27,559 nucleotides of DNA from Bacillota bacterium (GTDB taxonomy: Bacteria; Bacillota; Clostridia; Lachnospirales; Lachnospiraceae). Below the pieces are notes generated by a model, which ran no database searches, was not told the DNA's origin, and was given only the letters and a program-made list of their open reading frames with translations. Shown one piece after another: positions 14,385 through 22,529 of this stretch; positions within the stretch are counted from its first letter, which is position 1; each line of letters begins with the position of its first letter. The DNA lies in assembly GCA_023436225.1 (NCBI GenBank), contig JAEZKA010000061.1, positions 1 through 27,559 on the forward strand, written 5' to 3'. A program made the position numbers and the translations under genes.

Positions 14385-15200
14385 TTAAATTTTACGATAA
14401 ACTGCCGGTTGAACGTATTTAAACCTTGTTTCCTCACGATTTAGTGACTCGGAGTGTCCAATAAAGAGATAACCCCCGGGTTCCAATAAATCGTAATACT
14501 TATTCACAAGGGTGTTTTTCGTATCATGATCAAAATATATCATTACATTCCTACAAAAAATCACATGAAATTTCTTTTTAAATGGGAATACACTCTCCAT
14601 AAGATTGAACTTCCGAAAGATCACCTCGTTGCGAAGCTTATCAATAATTACAGAGTCCTCACTATTTTGCTTTGTAGTGTAGTTTAATCGCCATTTGGCT
14701 GGAAGTGTCTCGATCTCCTTATTGCTGTAGATACCTTTCTTAGCTTCCTCTAGTACTTTACTGGATATATCGGTTGCCAACACCTTCGTATCCCAGTATA
14801 GCTTATCCTTACCGAAATACTCATCGAGAAGCATAGCTAGCGTATAAGGCTCCTCTCCACTGGAACAGCCTGCACACCAGATACGTAGATCCCTGTCGAT
14901 TACCTTTGAAGCCAGATAAGGAAGCACTACCTCTTGAAAATATGTAAAATGATCTGCTTCCCGCATAAAAAAAGTGTGATTTGTCGTAATCTTATCCAGT
15001 AGGCCCGAAACCGCCATTCCTGTCTTGTCCTTAATCACATAGTCATAATATTCCGAAAAATCCTTAAATCCTTTTTGAATTAACTCATTTTGAAGTCGGC
15101 CTATAACCAAGGTCTCTTTCTCCGGCTTAAGATAGATCCCATAATTTGCTTTGATAAAGGTGGATAACTGATTAAACTCTTTCTTTGTAATACTTATCAC
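14385..15200 (-). CDS. cheR: chemoreceptor methyltransferase CheR
   Basis: A 271-residue protein of normal CheR length. It has an N-terminal helical domain (about 1-75, ITKKEFNQLSTFIKANYG) and an S-adenosylmethionine methyltransferase domain with LRIWCAGCSSGEEPYTLAM (about 105-125) and FHVIFCRNVMIYFD (about 210-225). It methylates receptor glutamates, opposing CheB. The start codon is GTG at 15200, behind AAGGAG. A strong promoter lies about 100 bases upstream. No other chemotaxis or flagellar gene is in the window, so cheRB are an isolated pair here. Confidence 0.95.
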   Translation of the reverse strand: MISITKKEFNQLSTFIKANYGIYLKPEKETLVIGRLQNELIQKGFKDFSEYYDYVIKDKTGMAVSGLLDKITTNHTFFMREADHFTYFQEVVLPYLASKVIDRDLRIWCAGCSSGEEPYTLAMLLDEYFGKDKLYWDTKVLATDISSKVLEEAKKGIYSNKEIETLPAKWRLNYTTKQNSEDSVIIDKLRNEVIFRKFNLMESVFPFKKKFHVIFCRNVMIYFDHDTKNTLVNKYYDLLEPGGYLFIGHSESLNREETRFKYVQPAVYRKI

Positions 15201-15298
15201 AGGTAACTCCTTATCATGTTTTATACCACTTTGTTGAGAAGCACCAGCTCCGTCTCTGCCAGAGGCTTAATGCAAAAAATTACTCTTAGATAATGTCA

Positions 15299-15327
15299 AT
15301 TGTAGTAATTATGCACAATATTGTCAA
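15299..15327 (-). promoter_or_regulatory. SigA promoter of cheRB
   Basis: On the minus strand TTGACA (15322-15327), 17-base spacer, TACAAT (15299-15304). The leader would be about 92 bases. No SigD (TAAA / GCCGATAA) promoter was found. The rest of the 354-base gap to hisS holds only the hairpins listed separately. Confidence 0.7.
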
Positions 15328-15416
15328 TATGTGATATCCATTGTCGAATATCGTATAACAAAATATAAATACCATTTATCTCCCAATGCATAAAGAAATA
15401 GGTAGTGGCAAGTGTG

Positions 15417-15433
15417 GTCCAGCTTCGCTGGAC
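15417..15433. repeat. perfect hairpin GTCCAGC-TTC-GCTGGAC
   Basis: A seven-bp stem closing a three-base loop, just beyond the hisS terminator hairpin. The AGCTTCGC core is the same as in the apt leader repeats (22226-22368). Confidence 0.5.
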
Positions 15434-15448
15434 AAACAGCACTAAAGA

Positions 15449-15486
15449 GGGCTGTCGCAAAATGCATTTAAATTTTGCGACAGCCC
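15449..15486 (-). terminator. 15-bp hairpin after hisS, GGGCTGTCGCA repeat family
   Basis: GGGCTGTCGCAAAAT (15449-15463) pairs perfectly with ATTTTGCGACAGCCC (15472-15486). It lies 68 bases past the hisS stop. The following U tract is weak (TCTTT), but stem strength and location favour a terminator. The first 11 bases recur in the hairpin at 27434-27485. Confidence 0.65.
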
Positions 15487-15554
15487 ATTGGTATCACTTT
15501 CTTGCAACTTATAAAATCAATATCAGTCACATTTTCATTCTAATCGGCTTCATA

Positions 15555-16805
15555 TTATTGATTTAGAAAAAACTCAGCCAGCTGCTCCAAACTTACCTCT
15601 GTCTGCTCACCGTTCTCCATATTCTTAACATTTACTTTGTTATTCGCCAACTCATCTGCTCCGATAATAACCGTATTCTTTGCTCCGATTTTATTGGCAT
15701 ATTTCATCTGGGCTTTAACACTTCGATCCATGTAATCTGTTTCTACAATAATTCCCGCTGATCGTAATTTCTGTACCAGCTTATAGGCAGATGCCTTCGC
15801 TTCCTTGCCTAGAATTCCGACATAAAGTTCCACCGCCGGTTCTGCTTCCAGCTCAACACCCTCCGCTGTCAGCTCATTAATAATCCGCTCGATACCAAAA
15901 CCAAAACCAACCGCAGGAATATCCTGTTTCTCGTCAATCTCATGAATGAGATTATCGTATCTTCCACCACCACAAAGAGTAAAGCCCTCTGCGTTAACAA
16001 ATTCAAATACTGTCTTTGTATAGTAATCCAAGCCTCTTACTATTCCAGTATCTATCTCATAGGCGATACCAATCTCATCTAGTAGGCTCTTCAATTCGTC
16101 AAAATGTGTCTGGCAATCTTCATCCAGATATTCGATGGTACGAGGGGCATCCTTAACAATTGTCTTACAGGTAGGAACCTTACAGTCAATGACACGCAAA
16201 GGATTCTTAAGCATTCTTTCCCTACAGGTAGGACAAAGCTTCTCCTCATGTTGCTTTAGATAGCTTAGCAAAGCCTCATTGTAAGTCTTACGGCAATTAC
16301 CGCAGCCGATACTGTTTATATGGAGTTTTGCCCCCTTCATGCCCAATTCTTTCATAAACTCAGTAAGAAGTGAGATCAATTCAACCTCGGCAAGGGGACT
16401 ATGTGACCCAAAGAATTCAATGCCAAACTGATGATGCTGACGAAGCCTGCCGCTCTGTGGATTCTCATAACGAAAGGCCTGCGTAAGATAGAACAGCTTG
16501 GTCGGTTGGCTCTCTGCATATAAGCTGTTCTCCAAATAAGCACGAACTGCACCGGCGGTTCCTTCCGGCTTCAGAGTAATGCTTCTGTTGCCCTTATCAT
16601 CAAAGGTATACATCTCCTTTTGCACTACATCAGTAGTCTCTCCTACTCCTCTTTGAAACAGAATGGTATGTTCAAAAGCAGGTGTTATGATTTCCGTTAT
16701 ATTATAGGCCTTACAGATCCTTCTTGCGATACCCTCGATTATGGTACGCTTATAAACGTTGGAGCCATACCAATCCTGGGTTCCTCTGGGTCGTTGTGTT
16801 ATCAT
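15555..16805 (-). CDS. hisS: histidyl-tRNA synthetase
   Basis: A 416-residue class II synthetase. It starts MITQRPRGTQDWYG; motif 2 region is FRYENPQSGRLRQHHQFGIE (about 108-128), the histidine motifs are GIVRGLDYYTKTVFEF (about 257) and GGGRYDNL (about 280), motif 3 is GFGFGIERI (about 303), and an anticodon-binding domain follows from about 325. It charges tRNA-His in the cytosol. The ATG at 16805 follows CGGAGGAC. It lies 80 bases after hemZ, a gap with a TATAAT (16857-16862) that could give it its own promoter, although the -35 is poor. No T-box leader is present. Confidence 0.95.
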   Translation of the reverse strand: MITQRPRGTQDWYGSNVYKRTIIEGIARRICKAYNITEIITPAFEHTILFQRGVGETTDVVQKEMYTFDDKGNRSITLKPEGTAGAVRAYLENSLYAESQPTKLFYLTQAFRYENPQSGRLRQHHQFGIEFFGSHSPLAEVELISLLTEFMKELGMKGAKLHINSIGCGNCRKTYNEALLSYLKQHEEKLCPTCRERMLKNPLRVIDCKVPTCKTIVKDAPRTIEYLDEDCQTHFDELKSLLDEIGIAYEIDTGIVRGLDYYTKTVFEFVNAEGFTLCGGGRYDNLIHEIDEKQDIPAVGFGFGIERIINELTAEGVELEAEPAVELYVGILGKEAKASAYKLVQKLRSAGIIVETDYMDRSVKAQMKYANKIGAKNTVIIGADELANNKVNVKNMENGEQTEVSLEQLAEFFLNQ

Positions 16806-16885
16806 TATTGTCCTCCGTTCTAATAGAAAATATATTTCAATTCATTTATTGTTTACATTATAGTAGATAGCCAAAATTGCCTTTA

Positions 16886-18400
16886 TCAAAGCTCTGCCAA
16901 ATTCTCTTCGATGAAATTCTTCTTTCTTGCAATCATCTCATCAATTCGATTGATATAGTCCAATACACTCTTAACATTATCAACACGCTCCAGACGGTTC
17001 TCCTTATGGAATACAAACTTGGACATGCCACCGGCGCCAAGCGCTAGAATAGTTTGCTTTTCCTCCATAATCAGAATATTATAGAGTCCTTCCCTTCCAT
17101 ATCTGGCATAACCGATATTCTCCAGGTTATCTGCCATATTCTTTTGTCTATAGAGATAATATGGGAGATAATCATTATCTTTAGCAAATTGTATTGCCTG
17201 ACCTAGCATCCTAGGAACCTCGGTAGCCTTATACTCTGCGTAATTTTCCTTTTCGGTATTCAATCTTGCAGCCCGTTTAATTGCTAAGGTGTGCACCGTA
17301 AGGCTTTCCGGATTAAGCTCCCCTATTTGTCTTAGTGTATCAGCTACATCCTGCGGCTTCTCACCGGGTAGACCAATGATCATATCCATGTTGATATTAT
17401 CATGTCCGACATCTCTTGCTAATTGAAAGGCTTCTTTGACCTGTTCAATGGAATGCTTTCTTCCTATGAGATCCAAGGTCTTTTGTTGCATACTCTGCGG
17501 ATTAATGGAGATGCGGTTAACGCCCCACTTTTTTAGCACTCTTAGCTTCTCTACCGTTATACTATCAGGTCTTCCGGCTTCAACACAGAATTCTCTGACA
17601 TCGGTAAAGTCAAACTGATCCTTCACCAACGCTAGTAGTCGATCTAATTGTTCAGCGGTTAAAGTAGTCGGTGTACCGCCTCCAAGGTATACTGTATTAA
17701 GCTTCTTTCCGGGAAGGGAATCAGCAAAGGAGCGTATCTCCTTCTCCAGAGCAGCTAGGTATCTCTCTATATAATCCGAATACTTTTCTGCTGAATAAGA
17801 AGTAAAGGAACAATAAAGACAAGTACTCGGACAAAAAGGAATTCCAATATAGAGGCTATACCCCTCTTGATAATCAAACTCTTTGAGAAGCTGTAACTCC
17901 CGACCAGCGATTTCAAGGCTCATTGCAATCTTCTCGTCACTGCAGAGATATTCACTCCTCATTCTTTGATAAATATCGGACTCTGACACTCCCTGCTCCA
18001 GCTGCTCATAAACCAGCTTAGTCGGTCGGATACCGGTAAGAATCCCCCATGGAAGCTCACGTCCGGTAATACCGGAAAGCCTCTGATATAGAAAACGCTT
18101 CCATGTGTTCTTATATACCGCCTTAACAAGATCTGCTGGTAATGTAAGCTGATCTGTAGACTGATGATTGTCCCCGTTTACAAAAGCCAGCTCAATTAAT
18201 TCCGGCAGAAAACCTATTTTAATATAACGTAAATTATTATCCTTAACGGATAATCCTGTATCCTTATGAGTACCTGCTTCGCATATCTGTTCGTACTCTA
18301 CAACAGAATATACCTTAATGAGCTCATCCGGGTAAAATGCTTTCACCAATGGGTAGACATCATTCTCATATACTTTATCTGATAATACTATATCAATCAT
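16886..18400 (-). CDS. hemZ: HemZ, radical SAM coproporphyrinogen dehydrogenase-like protein
   Basis: A 504-residue protein with a long HemZ-type N-terminal extension (about 180 residues), then a radical SAM core with YIGIPFCPSTCLYCSFTSYS carrying the CxxxCxxC iron-sulfur motif and the glycine-rich LGGGTPTTL. A HemN-like C-terminal part follows. HemZ proteins of Firmicutes are annotated as oxygen-independent coproporphyrinogen III dehydrogenase, but many HemN/HemW relatives have other roles, so the reaction is not certain. I chose the ATG at 18400, preceded by GGTGAGGATAGG; the GTG at 18415 has no spacing for a site. It follows the metallo-hydrolase by 46 bases in the rel operon. Confidence 0.88.
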   Translation of the reverse strand: MIDIVLSDKVYENDVYPLVKAFYPDELIKVYSVVEYEQICEAGTHKDTGLSVKDNNLRYIKIGFLPELIELAFVNGDNHQSTDQLTLPADLVKAVYKNTWKRFLYQRLSGITGRELPWGILTGIRPTKLVYEQLEQGVSESDIYQRMRSEYLCSDEKIAMSLEIAGRELQLLKEFDYQEGYSLYIGIPFCPSTCLYCSFTSYSAEKYSDYIERYLAALEKEIRSFADSLPGKKLNTVYLGGGTPTTLTAEQLDRLLALVKDQFDFTDVREFCVEAGRPDSITVEKLRVLKKWGVNRISINPQSMQQKTLDLIGRKHSIEQVKEAFQLARDVGHDNINMDMIIGLPGEKPQDVADTLRQIGELNPESLTVHTLAIKRAARLNTEKENYAEYKATEVPRMLGQAIQFAKDNDYLPYYLYRQKNMADNLENIGYARYGREGLYNILIMEEKQTILALGAGGMSKFVFHKENRLERVDNVKSVLDYINRIDEMIARKKNFIEENLAEL

Positions 18401-18446
18401 TATACCTATCCTCACCTACCCCAATACCTGAGATAAGAAATCATTC

Positions 18447-19097
18447 CTAACCATTATACCAGCTTCCACTCAGATAGACATTGTTATCTCGCTCATAGCC
18501 GACTGTAGTCGGTCTTCCATGTCCTGGATACACCTTAACCTGATCCTCCAGAAGCATCAGCTTGTTGTTAATGGATGCTACCAATTGCCCGCCATTACCT
18601 GTAGGAAGGTCCGTTCTTCCGATGCTTTCGAAAAATAAAGTATCTCCGCTTATCAAGGTACCATTCCCTGAGAAATAATAGCATACCCCACCAGCTGTAT
18701 GTCCTGGTGTATGGATCACCTTAATCTTAAATCCAGCCAAATCCAAAATCTGATCGTCCTGAAGCAATACATCCGGAATCAGCGTACATTCTCTGCGGAA
18801 CTGAGAAGAGGCGTTCAGCTGAGGGTCCTTAAGAAGCATCTCCTCTGCTTCATGAGCATAAATAGGTGCCTTTGTCCATGTTGCCAGCTCAGCAGCGGCT
18901 AAAATATGGTCAAAATGACCATGTGTGAGAAGAATCCCCTTACACACAAGGTCATTTGCCTTCAAATACTGTTCTATTCTGTCGGCATAATCTGCCGGAT
19001 CAAATACAATTGCTTCCTTACTTTCATCGTTACTTACAATATAGCAGTTGGTCTGAACCATACCCAGTACAAGGGTTTTTAACGTTAATTCACTCAT
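18447..19097 (-). CDS. metallo-beta-lactamase-fold hydrolase (glyoxalase II-like)
   Basis: A 216-residue MBL-fold protein. The metal site is complete: THGHFDH (residues 58-64, HxHxDH), HTPGHT about residue 130, SGDTLF about 150 and PGHG about 193. It resembles the short glyoxalase II-like hydrolases that usually sit between rel and hemZ in Firmicutes. The substrate is unknown; a thioester is possible by family analogy. The start at 19097 follows TAGGAGGT. It shares the minus-strand gene run with rel and hemZ. Confidence 0.88.
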   Translation of the reverse strand: MSELTLKTLVLGMVQTNCYIVSNDESKEAIVFDPADYADRIEQYLKANDLVCKGILLTHGHFDHILAAAELATWTKAPIYAHEAEEMLLKDPQLNASSQFRRECTLIPDVLLQDDQILDLAGFKIKVIHTPGHTAGGVCYYFSGNGTLISGDTLFFESIGRTDLPTGNGGQLVASINNKLMLLEDQVKVYPGHGRPTTVGYERDNNVYLSGSWYNG

Positions 19098-19131
19098 AGG
19101 TACCTCCTAAATACTACTTTCAGCACAACTC

Positions 19132-19269
19132 ATGCCACGTTCTTCTGAGGGATTAATTTCCTCCCCTTTGAATTAGTTTATTTCAACTCCTACCCCTTGA
19201 ATTAGTTTGTGCCGAGGAAGAAGCAGGCATAGACTTTCAAGTATGAATTATGCTTTTCAATAATTCATA
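19132..19269. repeat. repeats between rel and the metallo-hydrolase gene
   Basis: A hairpin TATGAATTA/TAATTCATA (19242-19250 with 19261-19269) follows the rel stop directly. Further on are two direct copies of CCCCTT(T)GAATTAGTTT (19164-19179 and 19193-19208). An interrupted inverted repeat ATGCC-3-TTCTTC / GAAGAA-3-GGCAT spans 19132-19145 and 19217-19230. No gene is seen in this 173-base gap. Confidence 0.45.
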
Positions 19270-19270
19270 T

Positions 19271-21568
19271 TTAGCCGGCAGTTCGCTCTATATCTAATAC
19301 ACTTTCTACATTTCTGATCTTTGTGATTATCTCATTCAACTGTTCTTTGCCGTTAATCTCAAAGCCAATACTGATTGTGGCCTTACCCTGCTTACTGGTC
19401 CGGACATTCATCGAGGTAACATCGATCTTATTCTCTGTCAATACCTTCGAGATATCAACCAGTACACCGGTACGGTTATTGGCATAGATCTTTATTTCTG
19501 CACTATACACACCGCCGGTTTCCTTACCGTCTGCAGAAACATTCCATTCTGCATCAATTAATCTCGCACGGTCTTCTTCTGGGAGATTAATCACATTGAC
19601 ACAATCGGTACGATGGATGGACACCCCTCTACCGCGGGTAACAAAGCCAACAATCTCGTCCCCCGGTACCGGACTGCAGCACCTGGAGAAGCGAACTGCT
19701 AGATCATGAATACCCTCAACAACAATACCACTATGAGATTTCTTCTGGGGGATTCGTTCCTTTATCTCTTGGACCGACTCCAGAACATTCTCATCCGTAA
19801 TCTCTTTCTTGTTCTTCTTCTTGTACTCTTCTAGCAGCTTATTAACGATCTGGCCTTCCTTAAGACCTCCGTGCCCAACAGCAGCCAGAACAGAATCCCA
19901 ATCGCGAAAGCCATACTTGCGCATCACGATATTCATGTATTCCGGCTTCATTATATCGCTTTGAACAACACTCTTTGCCTTGCAGTAAGCAATAATTAAA
20001 TCCTTACCCCTGCCTATATTATCTTCCTTAAGCTCTGTTTTAAACCATTGATTAATCTTATTCTTCGCCTGTGTACTCTTAACAATCGATAGCCAGTCAC
20101 GGCTCGGACCCTTCGAGTTCTGAGAAGTGATGATCTCGATACGATCACCGTTCTGAATGACATAGTCAATCGGCTCCAGCTTGCCATTTACTCTGGCACC
20201 TACCATTTTATTACCTACTGCGCTATGGATTGCATAGGCAAAGTCAATCGGATTAGAACCCGTCGGTAAAGTCTTAACATCACCCGTTGGAGTAAAAGCA
20301 TATACACTCTCAGAGAATAGATCAAAATCATTCTTGATCAGACTCAGGAATTCTTTATTATCGGACATGTCCCTCTGCCATTCCAATACCTGACGAAGCC
20401 AAGTCAACTTCTCTTCCTCAGAATTGGCTGTACCGCCTTTACCATCCTGCCCCTCCTTGTACTTCCAGTGGGCAGCGATACCATATTCCGCTGTACGGTG
20501 CATTTCATAGGTACGGATTTGAATCTCAAAAGGAGCACCCTTGGGTCCAATCAATGTCGTATGGAGAGATTGGTACATGTTTGGCTTGGGCATAGCAATA
20601 TAGTCTTTAAAACGGCCAGGGATTGGTTTAAACATCTCATGTATCACTCCCAGAGCCGCGTAACAATCCTTTAGGGAATCTACAATAATACGCACAGCAA
20701 ATAGATCATAAATCTGATCCAGCGTCTTATTCTGGTTCACCATTTTCTTATAAATACTGAAGAAATGCTTAATACGGCCATCAATCTTCGCAGAAATTCC
20801 AGCATCTTCTATATGGACTCTGACTTCATTTACAATCTCATCAATATAAGCCTGACGTTCACTTTTCTTTGTGGCAATCTTATCCGCCAGCTCCTTATAG
20901 ACATCGGGCTCCAGATATTTAAGGGACAGATCATCCAGCTCAATCTTAATCTTAGAGATACCAAGCCTCTGAGCAATCGGTGCATAGATGTCCATAGTCT
21001 CTCTTGCGGTCTCTCGCTGCTTATCCGGTTCCTTATATTTTAAGGTACGCATGTTATGAAGACGGTCAGCCAGCTTGATCAGTATCACTCTAATGTCCTT
21101 TGCCATGGCTAAGAACATCTTCCTTAAGTTCTCTGCCTGCAGTTCGACTTTGTCCATATCGTAGTTTAATTTAGTCAGCTTTGTAACACCATCCACCAGA
21201 AGTGCAATTTCATCGGAAAACATGGTAGATATCTGAGATACCGTAAATTCCGTGTCCTCAACCACATCATGCAGTATACCCGCCACGATGGTTTCCTTAT
21301 CCAGCTCCAGTTCCGCTAAGATATTAGCAACACATAAGGGATGAATAATATAAGGCTCTCCGGATTTACGAAGCTGATCCTTATGGGCATCATTAGCAAG
21401 ATGATATGCCTTTTCTACCATGGAAATATCTGCAGAAGGATGGTAACTTCTGATTTTCGCTATGAGCTCTTGATATAAGGTTTCAGGCGCAGTAAAATCA
21501 GCCGGTGCATTAAAGGTCACCGAAGTAATAATCTCTTCTTTTCCTGCTACCTCTCTCGATTCTTCCAT
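19271..21568 (-). CDS. rel: bifunctional (p)ppGpp synthetase/hydrolase (RelA/SpoT)
   Basis: A 765-residue long Rel protein with all domains. The HD hydrolase region has GEPYIIHPLCVANIL and GILHDVVEDTE (about 55-100). The synthetase region has YDLFAVRIIV and FKDYIAMPKPNMYQSLHT (about 285-350). A TGS domain with VYAFTPTGDVKTLPTGS follows near 425, then the cysteine-rich region RCCSPVPGDEIVGFVTRGRG near 655 and a C-terminal ACT domain. Both catalytic halves look intact, so it should make and degrade the alarmone on amino-acid starvation. The start is uncertain: several ATGs cluster at 21568-21592 with no strong AGGAGG; I chose 21568 behind GGATGGTGAT. It follows apt by 89 bases. Confidence 0.95.
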   Translation of the reverse strand: MEESREVAGKEEIITSVTFNAPADFTAPETLYQELIAKIRSYHPSADISMVEKAYHLANDAHKDQLRKSGEPYIIHPLCVANILAELELDKETIVAGILHDVVEDTEFTVSQISTMFSDEIALLVDGVTKLTKLNYDMDKVELQAENLRKMFLAMAKDIRVILIKLADRLHNMRTLKYKEPDKQRETARETMDIYAPIAQRLGISKIKIELDDLSLKYLEPDVYKELADKIATKKSERQAYIDEIVNEVRVHIEDAGISAKIDGRIKHFFSIYKKMVNQNKTLDQIYDLFAVRIIVDSLKDCYAALGVIHEMFKPIPGRFKDYIAMPKPNMYQSLHTTLIGPKGAPFEIQIRTYEMHRTAEYGIAAHWKYKEGQDGKGGTANSEEEKLTWLRQVLEWQRDMSDNKEFLSLIKNDFDLFSESVYAFTPTGDVKTLPTGSNPIDFAYAIHSAVGNKMVGARVNGKLEPIDYVIQNGDRIEIITSQNSKGPSRDWLSIVKSTQAKNKINQWFKTELKEDNIGRGKDLIIAYCKAKSVVQSDIMKPEYMNIVMRKYGFRDWDSVLAAVGHGGLKEGQIVNKLLEEYKKKNKKEITDENVLESVQEIKERIPQKKSHSGIVVEGIHDLAVRFSRCCSPVPGDEIVGFVTRGRGVSIHRTDCVNVINLPEEDRARLIDAEWNVSADGKETGGVYSAEIKIYANNRTGVLVDISKVLTENKIDVTSMNVRTSKQGKATISIGFEINGKEQLNEIITKIRNVESVLDIERTAG

Positions 21569-21657
21569 GATCATCACCATCCATCTATGCAAAGTCGTTA
21601 CAGTTCATCCTATCATTTCAAGCATTCTAATGAAGTAAATATATGTGTATATAATTG

Positions 21658-22182
21658 TTATTTACCTTCGTATTGTATCACAGCCTCTACATCAAAGCCT
21701 TTCAGCTTCTCGCGACCCTTTAATCCCTTTAATTCCATAAGGAATATAATCTTTACTACTTCACCGCCGAGCATCTCGATAAGCTTAGTAATTGCTTCAA
21801 TCGTACCACCGGTTGCAATCAGGTCGTCAATAATAACCACCTTCTGACCGGGCTTAATACTATCCTTATGAATCTCGATTGTTGCTTTACCATATTCCAG
21901 ATCATAATCCATGGATACGGTTTCACAGGGCAACTTACCCTTTTTACGTACCGGAATAAAAGGCTTATTCAAGTTATAAGCAATCGGAACTCCAAATATA
22001 AAGCCTCTGGATTCAGGACCGGCGATTACATCAAACTCCAAGTCCTTCAGTAAATCCTGCATCTGATCAATTGCCATTTTAAGTCCATCTTTGTCCTGTA
22101 ATACGCTGGTAACATCGCGAAATATAATTCCAGGCTCCGGAAAATCCGGGATACTTCTTACATATTCTTCTAATTTCTTCAT
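21658..22182 (-). CDS. apt: adenine phosphoribosyltransferase
   Basis: A 174-residue type I phosphoribosyltransferase. The N-terminal FPEPGIIFRDVTSVL and the PRPP loop VVIIDDLIATGGT (about residues 115-127) identify Apt; GPESRGFIFGVPIAY is also characteristic. It salvages adenine to AMP using PRPP in the cytosol. The gene is conserved next to rel and recJ in Firmicutes. The ATG at 22182 has a distant AAAGG about 12 bases upstream. The stretch between it and recJ (347 bases) holds a promoter (22415-22444) and a tandem hairpin array that would form its leader. Confidence 0.95.
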   Translation of the reverse strand: MKKLEEYVRSIPDFPEPGIIFRDVTSVLQDKDGLKMAIDQMQDLLKDLEFDVIAGPESRGFIFGVPIAYNLNKPFIPVRKKGKLPCETVSMDYDLEYGKATIEIHKDSIKPGQKVVIIDDLIATGGTIEAITKLIEMLGGEVVKIIFLMELKGLKGREKLKGFDVEAVIQYEGK

Positions 22183-22225
22183 TCTACAACCATGCCTTTC
22201 TTAGGATTAACCCTGTATCTTCAAT

Positions 22226-22395
22226 AAAGTTAGCCTCGCAACTTTTTATGAATCATATATTCAAAAATGTCAGCTTCGCAGACATTTATGTATCTTGTAT
22301 TCAAAAATGTCAGCTTCGCAGACATTTTATGAATCATATATCCAAAAATGTCAGCTTTGCAGACATTTTATGTATCATGTATCCAAAAATAATGA
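22226..22395 (-). repeat. tandem array of about 40-bp hairpin units in the apt leader
   Basis: Four units with a 39-41 base period. Three contain AAATGTC-AGC(T)TTCGCA-GACATTT-type hairpins (22265-22287, 22305-22327, 22346-22368), and a diverged first unit has AAAGTT...AACTTT (22226-22245). A partial fifth unit trails at 22381-22395. In the first unit both stem arms differ together, so pairing is kept, and the GC-GAA-GC type loop core is kept. Linkers alternate between forms of ATGAATCATATATTC and ATGTATCTTGTATTC. The stretch is non-coding; an incidental frame crosses it. Confidence 0.8.
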
Positions 22396-22414
22396 AATAT
22401 CTTTATAGATGCCT

Positions 22415-22444
22415 ATTATATCACTATTTGAGACAATTCGTAAA
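22415..22444 (-). promoter_or_regulatory. probable promoter of apt-rel
   Basis: On the minus strand TTTACG (22439-22444), 18-base spacer, TATAAT (22415-22420) preceded by TGA, an extended -10. Transcripts would start near 22408 and carry the whole hairpin array in a leader of about 225 bases. Confidence 0.55.
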
Positions 22445-22529
22445 GAATATTTAGCAAAAGTGTTGTAATTTATCCTTAAAATTGACACAAAAGCAAATAT
22501 ATCATTATTTTTTTATGTTTATAGCCGAT

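Noticed and set aside
15201..15330. SigD flagellar-type promoter for cheRB
   Set aside because: No TAAA with a properly spaced GCCGATAA was found; a near-consensus SigA promoter explains expression.
22226..22395. Tandem repeats resembling a small CRISPR array
   Set aside because: The units are contiguous hairpins with near-identical linkers instead of unique spacers, and no cas gene is present.
22248..22454. 68-codon plus-strand frame
   Set aside because: It is a product of the tandem repeat, with a repetitive translation and no ribosome binding site.
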